Assembly: GCF_023856365.1 (NCBI RefSeq) | Contig: NW_026042664.1 | Location: 62,001 to 126,000, forward strand | DNA from: Brienomyrus brachyistius | Lineage: Eukaryota; Chordata; Actinopteri; Osteoglossiformes; Mormyridae | Reading direction: 5' to 3' | Length of the DNA: 64,000 bases | Part shown: positions 47,291-57,710 of the stretch, piece by piece | Numbering within the stretch: position 1 is the first letter of the stretch | How the letters are laid out: each line of letters starts with the position of its first letter | Position numbers and translations under genes: made by a program | Notes under the pieces: generated by a model | The model's input: only the letters and a program-made list of their open reading frames with translations | Told to the model about the DNA's origin: nothing | Database searches by the model: none

Positions 47291-49115
47291 AGTCCAGACA
47301 GGAAATTAGTCAACAGTAATTAGTAATCAAATATAGTTCTCATTTATCATTATGTAAATTTCAAAAACCTTTTCTGACTATTAATCTGCACGTTGCAATA
47401 ATTTAATATTAACTAACTTGCTGTAACGTAAAGTGAAAAACAAGTTTTAAAACTAGCTGTGAAATTTTTGATGCTGTTGACCTGAATGTTGTTGCCAGAG
47501 CCTTAGGATACGTCTCTACACATAAGTGAGGGGATGGATGCACTATTCTATGGAGGCTTCTGAAGAGAATTATTATCCCAAATTTAAATTGAGAGAGATG
47601 ATTAATTCCTTTTTAATGCAGTCTGCCTTAAGAGCCCCTGTTCTGCCGTTGATCTTTTGCATGGATGCTATCATGTATTAGTTTACTCTATGAAATTTAG
47701 TTTGAATTTTGATCACATGTCAAACTAAAGCATTTTGGACTGGATTCCTGAGTTCTTTTTAACGCTGTTAAGTTACATTTTTATTTCAGCATAATTACAA
47801 GTTCCCGCAGGGAAGAAATAAGTCAGTTACTTAATAAATGACTATAAAGTAGTTGCTGCAGTATATATTCCATAAATTTACTGAACTGGAGTTTTATGCA
47901 TCCTTACAAAGTAATAACTGTATGTGTTCTTTAAGTATGAAAGAGTTTAGGACATTGTCACCTGCAGTGGACGGCCACGTGTCCCCATAATTATAACTTT
48001 AGATTATATTTCTGCATGACTGAGTATTCACTGAGTACCTGGTAGTGTTGGATGATATTTACGTCTCATATTTACCATTTATGTCAGTCTTCAAAGTGTG
48101 TGGATTATTAAGGTTGGTCTTGGTTGTTTTCTTCCCTGGAGAAACAGAAGTTTAATGCCATGATGCCACAGCAGCTCGCCGTTCCTGTCAGTACGGTGGA
48201 GGTAAGAGTTTGAAACATTCATCAGCCTGTCAGCTACGCATCTCGCCTGGACATGGGACTCAGCTTTTATTCTTCCATAATACCGCTTAAGTACCTCACT
48301 CTACTCAATCTCAGTACTGTTTAAGGGTAAATAACTTTTGTCACTGACTGCCAGAGATTATGGCAATTAAATGGAAAATATGAAGCAGACATATGAAATA
48401 CAGTGGGCTGTTTGCAGTAAGTTGGGCTTAGGGTTAGTAATGGGGCTTTTTCCACTGACTTCTGCTTCTGTGCCCTTTCTTCACACTGCTGTTCAACTGT
48501 CCTCTTTATAGGAGGGAGGAGCAGCGCAAATGCAGCCGACAGATATAAAGCCATGTGCTGGCAGCAGACGCTTCGCACCCCTTAATAGCATATCTGTTGC
48601 TGGTAAGACTGTCTGTGCTGCCGGTCATCTCAGTAACCAGGTGAAACTCCCCAGGCAAGATCAGGACAATGTTGTGTTGAGTTTCAGTGAGTTTCCTGTG
48701 TGTAAAGCCAGTTTTGGGGTCAATGTGGAGCCTGGTCCAGTCATGAGCTGGGGAGACGTGACCAAGGCTGCACTGTTACTCTTGTGTGTCTTTTCATTCA
48801 AAACTCTTTTTTTTTTTATTTCCCCATAGTGTCCATCATCTTGAGCAGCACCGGCTGTCATTTAGCACAAAAGATGCCTGTTCAGTTTTCCATCTGAACA
48901 AGGGCCCTCTGGACCCAGGTGTGCACTACATGAGCACTTTGTTCCTGACTCCTTATCAGCGTTTACATTTACACTCTCAGCCAGTCTTTAATCTGCAAAG
49001 TTACGCTTGGTGAGATTTATACAGACACGAGTAAAGAGGATTTTTTCACTTTTCCCAAATTCCCTCTAAGTCTGTATTTTCACCTCTTGAATGCTGGGAT
49101 TTGTAGGCCCAGCTC
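47291..49115. other. No gene seen
   Basis: Unassigned sequence. Splice-like AGs near 48515 and 48830 and a short open frame at 48530-48829 were examined, but no family was recognised. Confidence 0.45.
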
Positions 49116-49119
49116 TTCA

Positions 49120-49235
49120 CCATGTATAACAACATCACCCTCAACGCTAGAGAAACCAAGGAGCTGATCCTGGACTTTCGCAAACGGATGACTCCCCAAA
49201 GTCCTATCTACATCGCAGAGGATGCTGTAGAGGCT
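49120..49235 (+). mobile_element. Non-LTR retrotransposon fragment
   Basis: The frame reads NNITLNARETKELILDFRKR..PIYIAEDAVE. It resembles the segment just after the catalytic motif of LINE reverse transcriptases (usually NxxKTKELIVDFR). Sequence on both sides is unrelated. Confidence 0.5.
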
Positions 49236-49878
49236 TCAACAGCTTCCAGTTCCTCGGGCACACAGCTTCTGGCGGTCAAAGGCATCGTCTTCAGGTGCTG
49301 CCTCAGAAAAGCAAGCAGCACCTTGAGAGACTCTAGCCACCCAGCACTGTCACTTTTCACCTTCCATCCATCCATCTGCACAAGCATTTCCAGATTTAGA
49401 GACAAGTTTCCTCCCCATTGCTGTTAACCAGCCAGTGACGCTGACATTTCCTCACACTGCCACTGTTACCTCATTCTGTACTGTTACTGTGTCTGTCTAT
49501 GCTGGTGCCATTACTTTAATTTTATTTATATAGTATTATCACTGGTTATACTGTTGAGGTGCAACTACAGACAATTTTTCTTTGAATTAATCTAGCGACT
49601 ATTTTCCCAAGCTGTTGATTCATCAAAACTATTATTTTTCCTCCAGAAAATCAGATTGACCGTTTAAGTTAATATTATTTTAAGAACAACACAAACTACG
49701 TCATTGCGGGGTTTTAGATAATGGACACTATACAGATATTTTTTTCGCCCACCATTCAATAAGCAGATAAGTAACTTGTCTAAAATATTTAGATTTGTAT
49801 TGTGATCCCCAAAAGTTAGTAATCTGTATAAAATCAGTGTATTTTTGTTTTTTAAATTTGATTCTGTAAATCAATGTA

Positions 49879-51047
49879 CACTGAACAAAAATATAAACGC
49901 AACACTTTTGTTTTTGCTCCCATTTTTCATGAGATGGACTTAAAGATCTACAATTCATTCCAGATACACAATATTACCATTTCTCTCAAACATTTCTCAC
50001 AAATCAGTCTAAATGTGTGATAGTGAGCACTTCTGCTTTGCTGAGATAATCCATCCCACCTCACAGGTGTGCCACATCAAGATGCTGATCTGACATCATG
50101 GGTAGTGCACAGGTGTACCTTATACTGCCCACAATAAAAGGCCACCCTGGAATGTGCAGTTTTGTCTCACAGCAAAATGCCACAGATGCCACAAGCATTG
50201 AGGGAGCGTGCAATTGGCATGCTGACAGCAGGAATGTCAACCAGATCTGTTGCTCGTGCATTGAATGTTCATTTCTCAACCATAAGCCGTCTCCAAAGGC
50301 GTTTCAGAGAATATGGCAGTACATCCAACCGGCCTCACAACCGCAGACCACGTGTAACCACACCAGCCCAGGACCTCCACATCCAGCAGGTTCACCTCCA
50401 AGATCGTCTGAGACCAGCCACTCAGACAGATAATGCACGGCCCCATGTTGCAAGGATCTGTACACAGTTCTTGGAAGCTGAAAATGTCCCAGTTCTTGCA
50501 TGGCCAGCATACTCACCGGACATGTCACCCGTTGAGCATGTTTGGGATGTGCTTGACCGGCGTATACGACAGCGTGTACCAGTTCCCACTAATATCCAAC
50601 AACTTCGCACAGCCATTGAAGAGGAGTGGACCAACATTCCACAGGCCACAATTGACAATCTGATAAACTCTATGCGAAGAAGATGTGTTGCATTGCATGA
50701 GGCAAATGGTGGTCACACCAGATACTGACCGGTTCTGAGTCCCCAGACCCCCAATAAAGCAAAAAACTGCACATTCCAGGGTGGCCTTTTATTGTGGGCA
50801 GTATAAGGTACACCTGTGCACTACCCATGATGTCAGATCAGCATCTTGATGTGGCACACCTGTGAGGTGGGATGGATTATCTCAGCAAAGCAGAAGTGCT
50901 CACTATCACACATTTAGACTGATTTGTGAGAAATGTTTGAGAGAAATGGTAATATTGTGTATCTGGAATGAATTGTAGGTCTTTAAGTCCATCTCATGAA
51001 AAATGGGAGCAGAAACAAGAGTGTTGCGTTTATATTTTTGTTCAGTA
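49879..51047 (+). mobile_element. Internally deleted Tc1-like transposon with long inverted repeats
   Basis: The 1,169 bp element is flanked by TA. Its terminal inverted repeats, 49879-50163 and 50762-51047, are about 285 bases and nearly identical by eye. They start CACTGAACAAAAATATAAAC, the terminus of a Tc1-like family widely spread in fishes. The centre encodes a shortened transposase. High TIR identity suggests recent movement, necessarily with help from a full-length relative. Confidence 0.85.
50162..50728 (+). pseudogene. Tc1 transposase with in-frame central deletion (188 aa)
   Basis: The likely natural start is ATG 50177 (MPQALRERAIGML). Residues to about 80 form the paired-like helix-turn-helix DNA-binding region (GMSTRSVARALNVHFSTISRLQRRFRE and the GRPR-like hook RPRVTTP). 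At about residue 89 the frame jumps to DNARPHVARICTQF, the second catalytic Asp block, then SPDMSPVEHVWD with the catalytic Glu, ending HEANGGHTRY. Family members are about 340 aa. The missing part includes the first catalytic Asp, so the product cannot cut DNA. It could still bind the TIRs. Confidence 0.8.
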
Positions 51048-52162
51048 TAGAATAAGCCCAGATTTATGTTTATTCAGTGGAGATAAGTACAACCTCTAAA
51101 GATAGGCCTACACCCGTTTTGGCAGTGTCTCCGGATCCCATGACAAATAATGCCTTCAGTACATCCTCCTCAACCCACACTGAAAGCAGAAGTGCTATGG
51201 GCTTTGCAAACGGTTTGCCGACATCACTCCTATACGTCCAATGATGACATTCACACCGTCTCCAGGGTGATGTTCCCTGACTCGCAGGGTCACTTGTGGT
51301 AAAGATAAAACCGCTTTTCTTGCGCGATTTGGACTCGCTCCATATATTAAAAGGGAGCTTCGTTGTCATGTTTGACGTAAGTATGAACAGGACCATCAAA
51401 AGAAAACAACTGGATGTGCATGTCAGGTATTGGGTGAATTATGAGAATGGCTCTCGAGTGCAGTCCTGGTTCTGGGATCACAGTACATGAGCCACTCCAC
51501 CGCTGAAGACTTACTGGAGAAGTTTAAGGTAAGCCATTCAATAACATTTAAACTCATTAACGAACCCATGATTTTTAAATATCCATGGTTTATCTTTACA
51601 TGTGTTTAAATGGGAGAACCATATTTATTGGTAAGCATATTTTAAAGATTTTATTGCTGCTTCATGGCTTTTGCTGCAAAAAAAATAGTTCATTGAGGAA
51701 ATAGAATGTTTAAGTGTTGTGTAGCAACATGTACAGCTGTTGTACAGGCAAAAACTCTGGCTCAGTCCAAAGGAGGTGGATATAGGAATGGCTGTCATCA
51801 AGGTGGGACTTCTGTGAATTCACTGGTATCTTTACATACAAATGTATCAAACAATTGTGAAGTAAAAAATATGTGAATAACATGGAGTTTGAGCTGGTTT
51901 GATATGTACAGCTGAGGTAGTGTTAACCTTGGGCTGAGTGTGCAGAAAGATTCTGGAAATTTGACAAACCATCTTTTTGTCAGAGACAGTCAGGAGCCAA
52001 AGGCAGTGGAAGTGACCTTGGTGTCCTTCAGATTAAAAAAAATTGCCAGATTGTGCTCTCAAAAATGTGCAAAAAGGCCTTGGATAAATGCCCTCTGAAG
52101 TACTCGATTGTACATGAGATGACGTGCTTGGACCCAAACAAAATGCACACCAGCCAGATAAC

Positions 52163-52449
52163 TGTCATGCCCGGCTCGTCCGCTCCTCGTGTGTGCCACG
52201 CCCCCTAATTACCCACGTGTGATTTCCTGATCCTGCCCAGTCGTGTCTTGTTTCCTGCTGCCTTGTTCTGTGTATTTAAGTCCTGGTCTCCCCAGTTTGC
52301 TTTGTCTGTCATTAATGTCTGATGTTCGTAAGCGTGAGCTGTTTCCCGGTCCCTGTCCTCGTATTAAACTCCCGTTTGCCCCGTATTCCTGCTTCCTGCT
52401 TGCCTGCTTGCCCGCACGATCGCCGCTTCACCCGTACCCGATCGTGACA
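52163..52449 (+). repeat. 5' LTR
   Basis: It contains a TATA-like TATTTAAG at 52273-52280, the predicted transcript start near 52303, and ATTAAA at 52363-52368 as a possible poly-A signal. The LTR therefore has a U3-R-U5 layout. Confidence 0.9.
52273..52280 (+). promoter_or_regulatory. TATA-like box of the LTR
   Basis: TATTTAAG stands 31 bases before GTCTGTCATT (52304-52313), which is the predicted 5' end of the element's RNA. The same motif recurs in the 3' LTR. Confidence 0.55.
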
Positions 52450-52450
52450 G

Positions 52451-52460
52451 AATGACAGAC
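52451..52460 (+). other. Candidate self-complementary primer-binding site
   Basis: AATGACAGAC begins two bases after the 5' LTR. It is the exact reverse complement of GTCTGTCATT at 52304-52313, the predicted start of the element's own RNA. No TGG-starting, tRNA-type site is present. This is the layout used by Tf1/sushi-type elements that prime from their own 5' end. It overlaps the ATG of the ORF at 52452. Confidence 0.6.
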
Positions 52461-54260
52461 CACAAAAGGAAAGGCCCCCGGAGAAGGAGGAGAGGACCGG
52501 AGGAGACGATCCGCCTGGGAGCCTGTTCGCTCTCCCGGCTATGGATCACTTCGGAGGAGAATGAGAGGGAAGTACCCGCTCTACCTCCAGCCCGGAAGCT
52601 GACCACACACTACCCCGATCCCGTGTGGAAGTACTGGCTCTCCAGTGAGGATGAGGACGAGGAGCCCTTCCTCTACCCTTACCCGGAGCCGATCCTTTCA
52701 CCGCCTGTTTCTCAGGACATCGCACCACCTCTCGCCGCCGCTGGGCGCCGGAGAAGGAGGAGGAGACCGGCGATTGCCTGTCCCGAGGAGCTCCCTCCGT
52801 TAACGCCCACGGACACACAGCTCTCTCCCCCTGCAGTAACCACCCCGGAGGCGCTGCCCGCGCCTCACTTAGGGAAGCCGGTGAACTGCGCCTCCCAGTT
52901 CTTTGCCCTCCAGGGGTTGTTCTGGAGGATCTGGGGGGAACTGGTCCCTCCAGTAAGTCCGGAGGTAGCGGGGCTAGCGGAGCGACTCCAGAGGAGCTTT
53001 GCAGCATTTACTCCCGCTTCCGACCCCGAGGAGCTGGTGAGTATGGCAGAGGACGTGCGGCAGCTCTTACTGCTCCAGAGGGCTGCAGTCCCCGCTCCCG
53101 TGCAGCCGCCATTGGCGGCGGACCCCGCTCCCGTGCAGCCGCCATTGCCGGCGGACCCCGCTCCCGTGCAGCCGCCATTGCCGGCGGACCCCGCTCCCGT
53201 GCAGCCGCCATTGCCGGCGGACCCCGCTCCCGTGCAGCCGCCGCCGCCTGCGCAGCCGCCTTCGCTGCCCCCACTGCAGCCACCTGCAGCTCCAGGGCAG
53301 GCGCCCCCACTGCAGCCACCTGCAGCTTCAGGGCAGGCGCCCCCACTGCAGCCACCTGCAGCTCCAGGGCAGGCGCCCCCACTGCAGCCACCTGCAGCTC
53401 CAGGGCAGGCGCCCCCACTGCAGCCAGCTCCTGTTCCTGACCGCGTTCCTGTTCCTGACCGCGTTCCAGTTCCTGACCGCGCTCCAGTTCCTGCAGAGGC
53501 GCCCCCTCTGCAGCCGCCTGCTGCAGCTCCCGGGCAGGCGCCCCCTCTGCAGCCGCCTGCTGCAGCTCCCGGGCAGGCGCCCCCTCTGCAGCCGCCTGCT
53601 GCAGCTCCCGGGCAGGCGCCCCCTCTGCAGCCGCCTGCTGCAGCTCCCGGGCAGGCGCCCCCTCTGCAGCCAGCTCCTGTTCCTGACCGCGCTCCAGTTC
53701 CTGACCGCGCTCCAGTTCCTGCAGAGGCGCCCCCTCTGCAGCCGCCTGCTGCAGCTCCCGGGCCGGCGCCCCCACTGCAGCCACCTCCAGTTCCTGACCG
53801 TGCTGCAGCTCCCGGGCAGGCGCCCCCACTGCAGCCACCTCCAGTTCCTGACCGCGCTCCAGTTCCTGACCGCGCTCCAGTTCCTGACCGCGCTCCAGTT
53901 CCTGACCGCGCTCCAGTTCCTGCAGAGGCGCCCCCTCTGCAGCCGCCTGCTGCAGCTCCAGGGCAGGCGCCCCCTCTGCAGCCGCCTGCTGCAGCTCCAG
54001 GGCAGGCGCCCCCACTGCAGCCGCCTGCTGCAGCTCCAGGGCAGGCGCCCCCTGACCGCGCTCCAAGTCCTGACCGCGCTCCAGCGGCTCCCGGGCCAGC
54101 TGACCGCGCTCCAGTCCCTGACCGCGCTCCAGTCCCTGACCGCGCTCCAGAGGCGCCCCCTCCGCCTGCAGCAGCTCCAGCTCCTGTCCCTTCTCCTCCA
54201 GTGACTTTGTCTCTCTCACCCCGGCGAATTCGACCCCGACCTGGGGTCTGTGTCCCGTAA
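52452..54260 (+). CDS. 602-codon proline-rich repeat protein of the LTR element
   Basis: The only long sense frame inside the element starts two bases past the LTR end. Residues 1-40 are very basic (KRKGPRRRRRGPEE), 60-90 are acidic (SSEDEDEEP), and about 97-105 is an Arg run. About 145-205 is a more globular stretch (NCASQFFALQGLFWRIWGELVPP..LAERLQRSFAAF) that could be a remnant capsid-like or binding region. From about 215 to the end the protein is repeats: PAPVQPPLPAD (five times), APPLQPPAAPGQ-type units (over a dozen) and PVPDRA units (over a dozen). No zinc knuckle or enzyme motif is seen. The function is unknown. Long antisense Gly/Ala-rich frames over the same DNA follow from its composition. 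Confidence 0.65.
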   Translation: MTDHKRKGPRRRRRGPEETIRLGACSLSRLWITSEENEREVPALPPARKLTTHYPDPVWKYWLSSEDEDEEPFLYPYPEPILSPPVSQDIAPPLAAAGRRRRRRRPAIACPEELPPLTPTDTQLSPPAVTTPEALPAPHLGKPVNCASQFFALQGLFWRIWGELVPPVSPEVAGLAERLQRSFAAFTPASDPEELVSMAEDVRQLLLLQRAAVPAPVQPPLAADPAPVQPPLPADPAPVQPPLPADPAPVQPPLPADPAPVQPPPPAQPPSLPPLQPPAAPGQAPPLQPPAASGQAPPLQPPAAPGQAPPLQPPAAPGQAPPLQPAPVPDRVPVPDRVPVPDRAPVPAEAPPLQPPAAAPGQAPPLQPPAAAPGQAPPLQPPAAAPGQAPPLQPPAAAPGQAPPLQPAPVPDRAPVPDRAPVPAEAPPLQPPAAAPGPAPPLQPPPVPDRAAAPGQAPPLQPPPVPDRAPVPDRAPVPDRAPVPDRAPVPAEAPPLQPPAAAPGQAPPLQPPAAAPGQAPPLQPPAAAPGQAPPDRAPSPDRAPAAPGPADRAPVPDRAPVPDRAPEAPPPPAAAPAPVPSPPVTLSLSPRRIRPRPGVCVP

Positions 54261-55031
54261 AGGGAGGGGACACAGACGCAGGGCTGGGGTCCCGCCCGCC
54301 CTGCCCCCTGGCTCGCCCTGCCTCGCCTGCGCTGGGGCTCGGTTGGCGCCTGCGGGTCCCTCTCCGGTGCCTCGTCGCCCTGCCTCGCTCCCCTCTCCGG
54401 GTCCTGGTCGGTCGCCTGCGGGGCCCCTACCTCCGGCCCTCCCCCGGACATCGCCGCCTGCTGCGGCTCCCCCCTCCTCCGTGCCTTCGCCCTGGCCCCT
54501 TCCAGCTCCCTCGTCCCCTTCCCTGGTGCTCCCTCCTGCTCCCTCCCTGGCCCCTCCGCGGGTCCCTCGCCCTGTCTCCTCTGCCCCTTCTCGGTCCCCT
54601 CCGGCTCCGGCCTCCCGGCCGCCTGCGGCCCCTCCGGCTGCCGCCCGTCGCCCGCTGGGGCTCCCACGGGCTCCCCTTTGTTCCCCCGCCTTCTCTCCCT
54701 TCTCTCCTGCCCTGGTCCCTCCTTTGTTTGCTCCTCCTCCTGTCTTTCCTCCTTTCTCCATTCCTGGTTTCCCGTCGTTCCCTCCCGTCACTCCCGCTCC
54801 TTGTGTTCCGCCTGTTCCCTCTGTTTCTCCCTTCCTGATCTGTCTGTCTGCCTTCCCATCCCTTTGTCAGCTCTTGTCGCACGTCTTGTCCCTGGCTTTG
54901 TTTTGTGCTTCGGTCCTGTTTCCCGTCGTGCGTAAATTCTGTTCTTGTTTTCCAGGTCCTGTTCTGCCTCGTCCCGTCCGTCGCCCCCTTCCTTGGCGCG
55001 CCCGGTGTAGCGCGCCTTTGGGGGGGGGTTC

Positions 55032-55318
55032 TGTCATGCCCGGCTCGTCCGCTCCTCGTGTGTGCCACGCCCCCTAATTACCCACGTGTGATTTCCTGAT
55101 CCTGCCCAGTCGTGTCTTGTTTCCTGCTGCCTTGTTCTGTGTATTTAAGTCCTGGTCTCCCCAGTTTGCTTTGTCTGTCATTAATGTCTGATGTTCGTAA
55201 GCGTGAGCTGTTTCCCGGTCCCTGTCCTCGTATTAAACTCCCGTTTGCCCCGTATTCCTGCTTCCTGCTTGCCTGCTTGCCCGCACGATCGCCGCTTCAC
55301 CCGTACCCGATCGTGACA
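55032..55318 (+). repeat. 3' LTR
   Basis: Same length and, by eye, same sequence as the 5' LTR. It is followed directly by the ATAAC target duplication. Confidence 0.9.
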
Positions 55319-55475
55319 ATAACTGCCAGCAGAAAAGGAGAAATCTCATGCAGAAGTTTGCGCAGGAGAATCGGTTGGCAGGCAGGATATCTGCTGGTAA
55401 ATCATAGGATAAGAATAGGATAGTTCAGAATATTATTTTTAAATTATGCTTTTCTTTTTTCACATCTAACTGAAT

Positions 55476-55785
55476 CAGGGACGGATTACAAACCGGGTTA
55501 GCGGGGCCGCTGCCCAGGGGCCCTTGGGGTGCAGGGGGCCCGTGGGCCCCAAGCCCAAAACAATTTGCAACGCTTATCAGCAATGTATTTTCGTTTGTCT
55601 ATTTTAGAGGGCCTACATTCTTTGATCCTCTGCCTACAAGGTCCCCTGACCCTATAGGGAGGGTGTTTGGCTGCCAAGGGCCCTTGACTTGTGGTGGTTG
55701 TGGTGGTGGTGCAGGTGGTGGTGGTGGGGGGGGGGCCTCGCGAACGTTTTACCCAGGGGCCCACACAACCCATAATCCGTCCCTG
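55476..55785. mobile_element. hAT-type MITE, 310 bp
   Basis: Ends CAGGGACGGATTA and TAATCCGTCCCTG are inverted repeats, with further pairing inward (ggggcccttgg / ccaagggccc). The 8 bp target duplication AACTGAAT is at 55468-55475 and 55786-55793. Eight-base duplications with CAGGG ends are the hAT hallmark. A GGT/GGTGGT run lies near the right end. It coded for nothing. Confidence 0.88.
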
Positions 55786-56577
55786 AACTGAATAGTGTTA
55801 ACACGTAGATTTTAGCAGTATTTAGAAGACCGACTCTTGGTGTTTGAAAAGAAGCATCAGCCCAGTTATATTTTCTTTGATGAGCCTAGAGATATCTCAA
55901 GATTAAATTAAAATGATTGCACATTTATGGTATCATAGGAAAATTGGGTTATAAATCACTTTCCTATTCTACATGTGATTCTGTGTATTGACATTGTTGA
56001 TCTGCATCTAATCTACTGTAATTAATGTAATTACAGGTGATGCAATATCCCAGCAGTCTGATAATCACCTGCACAATGAGGCAAAAGGCTTGGATTTTAT
56101 ATCCTTCATTCCTTCAGCACCATCCAAAGTTGATGTCTTTTTACATCAAAAAGTTAGTGGGCCTTATCCTGACCTCTGGATGTTCTGCAAGAACTTGCTG
56201 CTGCTGTCCTATGGGCAAGCCGAAGTGGAACGAATAGAGGTGGAGACCTGCAACTTATCAGAGGAAACAGTTGTTGCACAGAGGCTTATATGCGACCATG
56301 TCAGAGTGTGTGGGGGAGCAACCAAAGCGCCTCTGACCAAAGGTGAAAGATGAGCGAAAAGCAAAAAAGAAAACTTGAGGAACTCAAGAGGAAGAGAGTC
56401 TCACTGGAAAGTGTATGTGAGAGTTTACAAAAGGATGCTGAGCACATGGCAGAGGAAGCAGAGAGTGCTGCTGGAACCAAAAGGGCAACATTACTTACCA
56501 AGTCCAATACTCTGAGCCGACGAGCGAAGGAGGAGAAAGAGCAGTTGGTGGTCTTAAATGCAGATACTGAAGAATAG

Positions 56578-57710
56578 GCTACTGAACTGTGACTCCTAAC
56601 ACATCAAGAGTGAATCGGTGGAAACAAAAATATTTAGGTTCTTTGCATTTTTGGAGTATTTTACTTTCTGTGCCTGTTTGTACATTGTTCACAGCCATAA
56701 TACTTTATAATTACAAGGTAGTTTTATGTTAGAGCTCTTGCTCCAATAAATATGTGCCTTGTAATTAACTAAATTCTAGGCTATTCAGTTTTTTTTGCCC
56801 TCGTGATGGTCGTGGGTTGTGAAAAAAGCCTTCTTCTTAGGGGTACCGCTGGGGCCAGCCGGGCGTATGTCGTGGCTTCAGTGAGTACTTATGTTTGTCA
56901 TGCTGCCTGTGTACTTTATAGCGGCACAACATATTTCTGCAAATTGCATGCGTCAAATTGTCTGTCTCTCTTAAAAAATATGAAGTGTCACCAAAATTTT
57001 AAACGGGGAATCAATCTCAATGAAAAATATTCGTCAAGTAACGTTTCTAAAATAATATAGACATACTAATAATTATATATTAATAAATCGGATGAACGAT
57101 GCATCCCAAATTGTATCCGCTGCGCACTTCTTAATCAGGGCAATCGCATCGTGGAGGTTTCTGCAGACGCCCAAAAAGACTTACTTAAGAAAACTGTTGC
57201 ATGATAATTTGTACCATTTTCAAGGGTGGGGGGCGTGCAGTAGATGCCCCCTTTATTTTTGTGCTTCTGCCGTTCAAACCGAGCAGCACTGAGTTTGTCA
57301 TGGCACCTGACGCCAAATCTACTGCTTAGCTGCTACAGACAGAACTATCTTCAAATCACCACTAGGGGGTGTCAATGCTGCAGCTTCGTTCTATGGTTGA
57401 TCTTTTTCAAAGACAGTTTTTTTTCTCTCTCTCCACATAATCAACTTAACTGATTAGCGTGCTTTCATAGTAATGGTTTTTAATCCGTGTTAATCTTCTG
57501 AACAATGACTAGTAAAGGTTCTATGAGGTTGTCCTACTTACTATGGATTTTAAGTTTTTTATCAAGGTGTTAAAACGTACCACAGTTGCCAGTCCTGTGT
57601 TTTATGTCTAGCAATTTGTACAGTTTCTTCAGTATAAACACATGCCATGATCTGTGAGAATCTCCTCCAGAACTCTGCATTTCCTCAAGATCTTTTTGTA
57701 ATATTGCATC
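56578..57710. other. No gene seen
   Basis: AT-rich flank of the hAT-like relic, with several AATAAA motifs near 56745. Short frames at 56803-57060 and 57092-57292 have no recognisable motif. Confidence 0.45.

Larger units (their letters stand above)
52163..55318 (+). mobile_element. Non-autonomous LTR retroelement with identical LTRs
   Basis: The LTRs are 52163-52449 and 55032-55318. Each is 287 bases, starts TGTCATGCCC, ends GATCGTGACA, and I found no difference between them. The 5 bp target duplication ATAAC lies at 52158-52162 and 55319-55323. A G-rich tract (about 55017-55029) stands where a polypurine tract is expected. The 2.58 kb interior has no recognisable protease, reverse transcriptase or integrase, so it must rely on another element. 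Identical LTRs imply a very recent insertion. Confidence 0.9.
51060..56577 (+). pseudogene. hAT-like transposon-derived gene, decayed and interrupted
   Basis: Recognisable pieces in order: about 51250-51540 (CGKDKTAFLARFGLAPYIKREL-like, broken by stops; then SFVVMFDVSMNRTIKRKQLDVHVRYW; then HSTAEDLLEKFK in another frame, ending at a GT donor near 51531); 51960-52160 (KMCKKALDKCP..IVHEMTCLDPNKM); 55319-55400, after the LTR insertion; and 56035-56577. The last piece has FLHQKVSGPYPDLWMFCKNLLLLSYGQAEVER, a dimerisation-like tail, then a coiled coil ending ADTEE and a stop. I know this domain order from multi-copy fish genes; the hAT assignment is inference. Stops and frameshifts, plus the inserted retroelement, show it is dead. 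Confidence 0.6.

Noticed and set aside
52865..54667. Antisense 600-codon Gly/Ala/Cys-rich frame over the LTR element interior
   Set aside because: It mirrors the GC-rich repeats of the sense frame, has no start context, and ends outside the repeat block. A compositional shadow is the best explanation.
54250..55077. 275-codon proline-rich frame running into the 3' LTR
   Set aside because: It overlaps the end of the main frame and the LTR. Its composition follows the C/T-rich DNA, and no motif or initiation evidence was seen.
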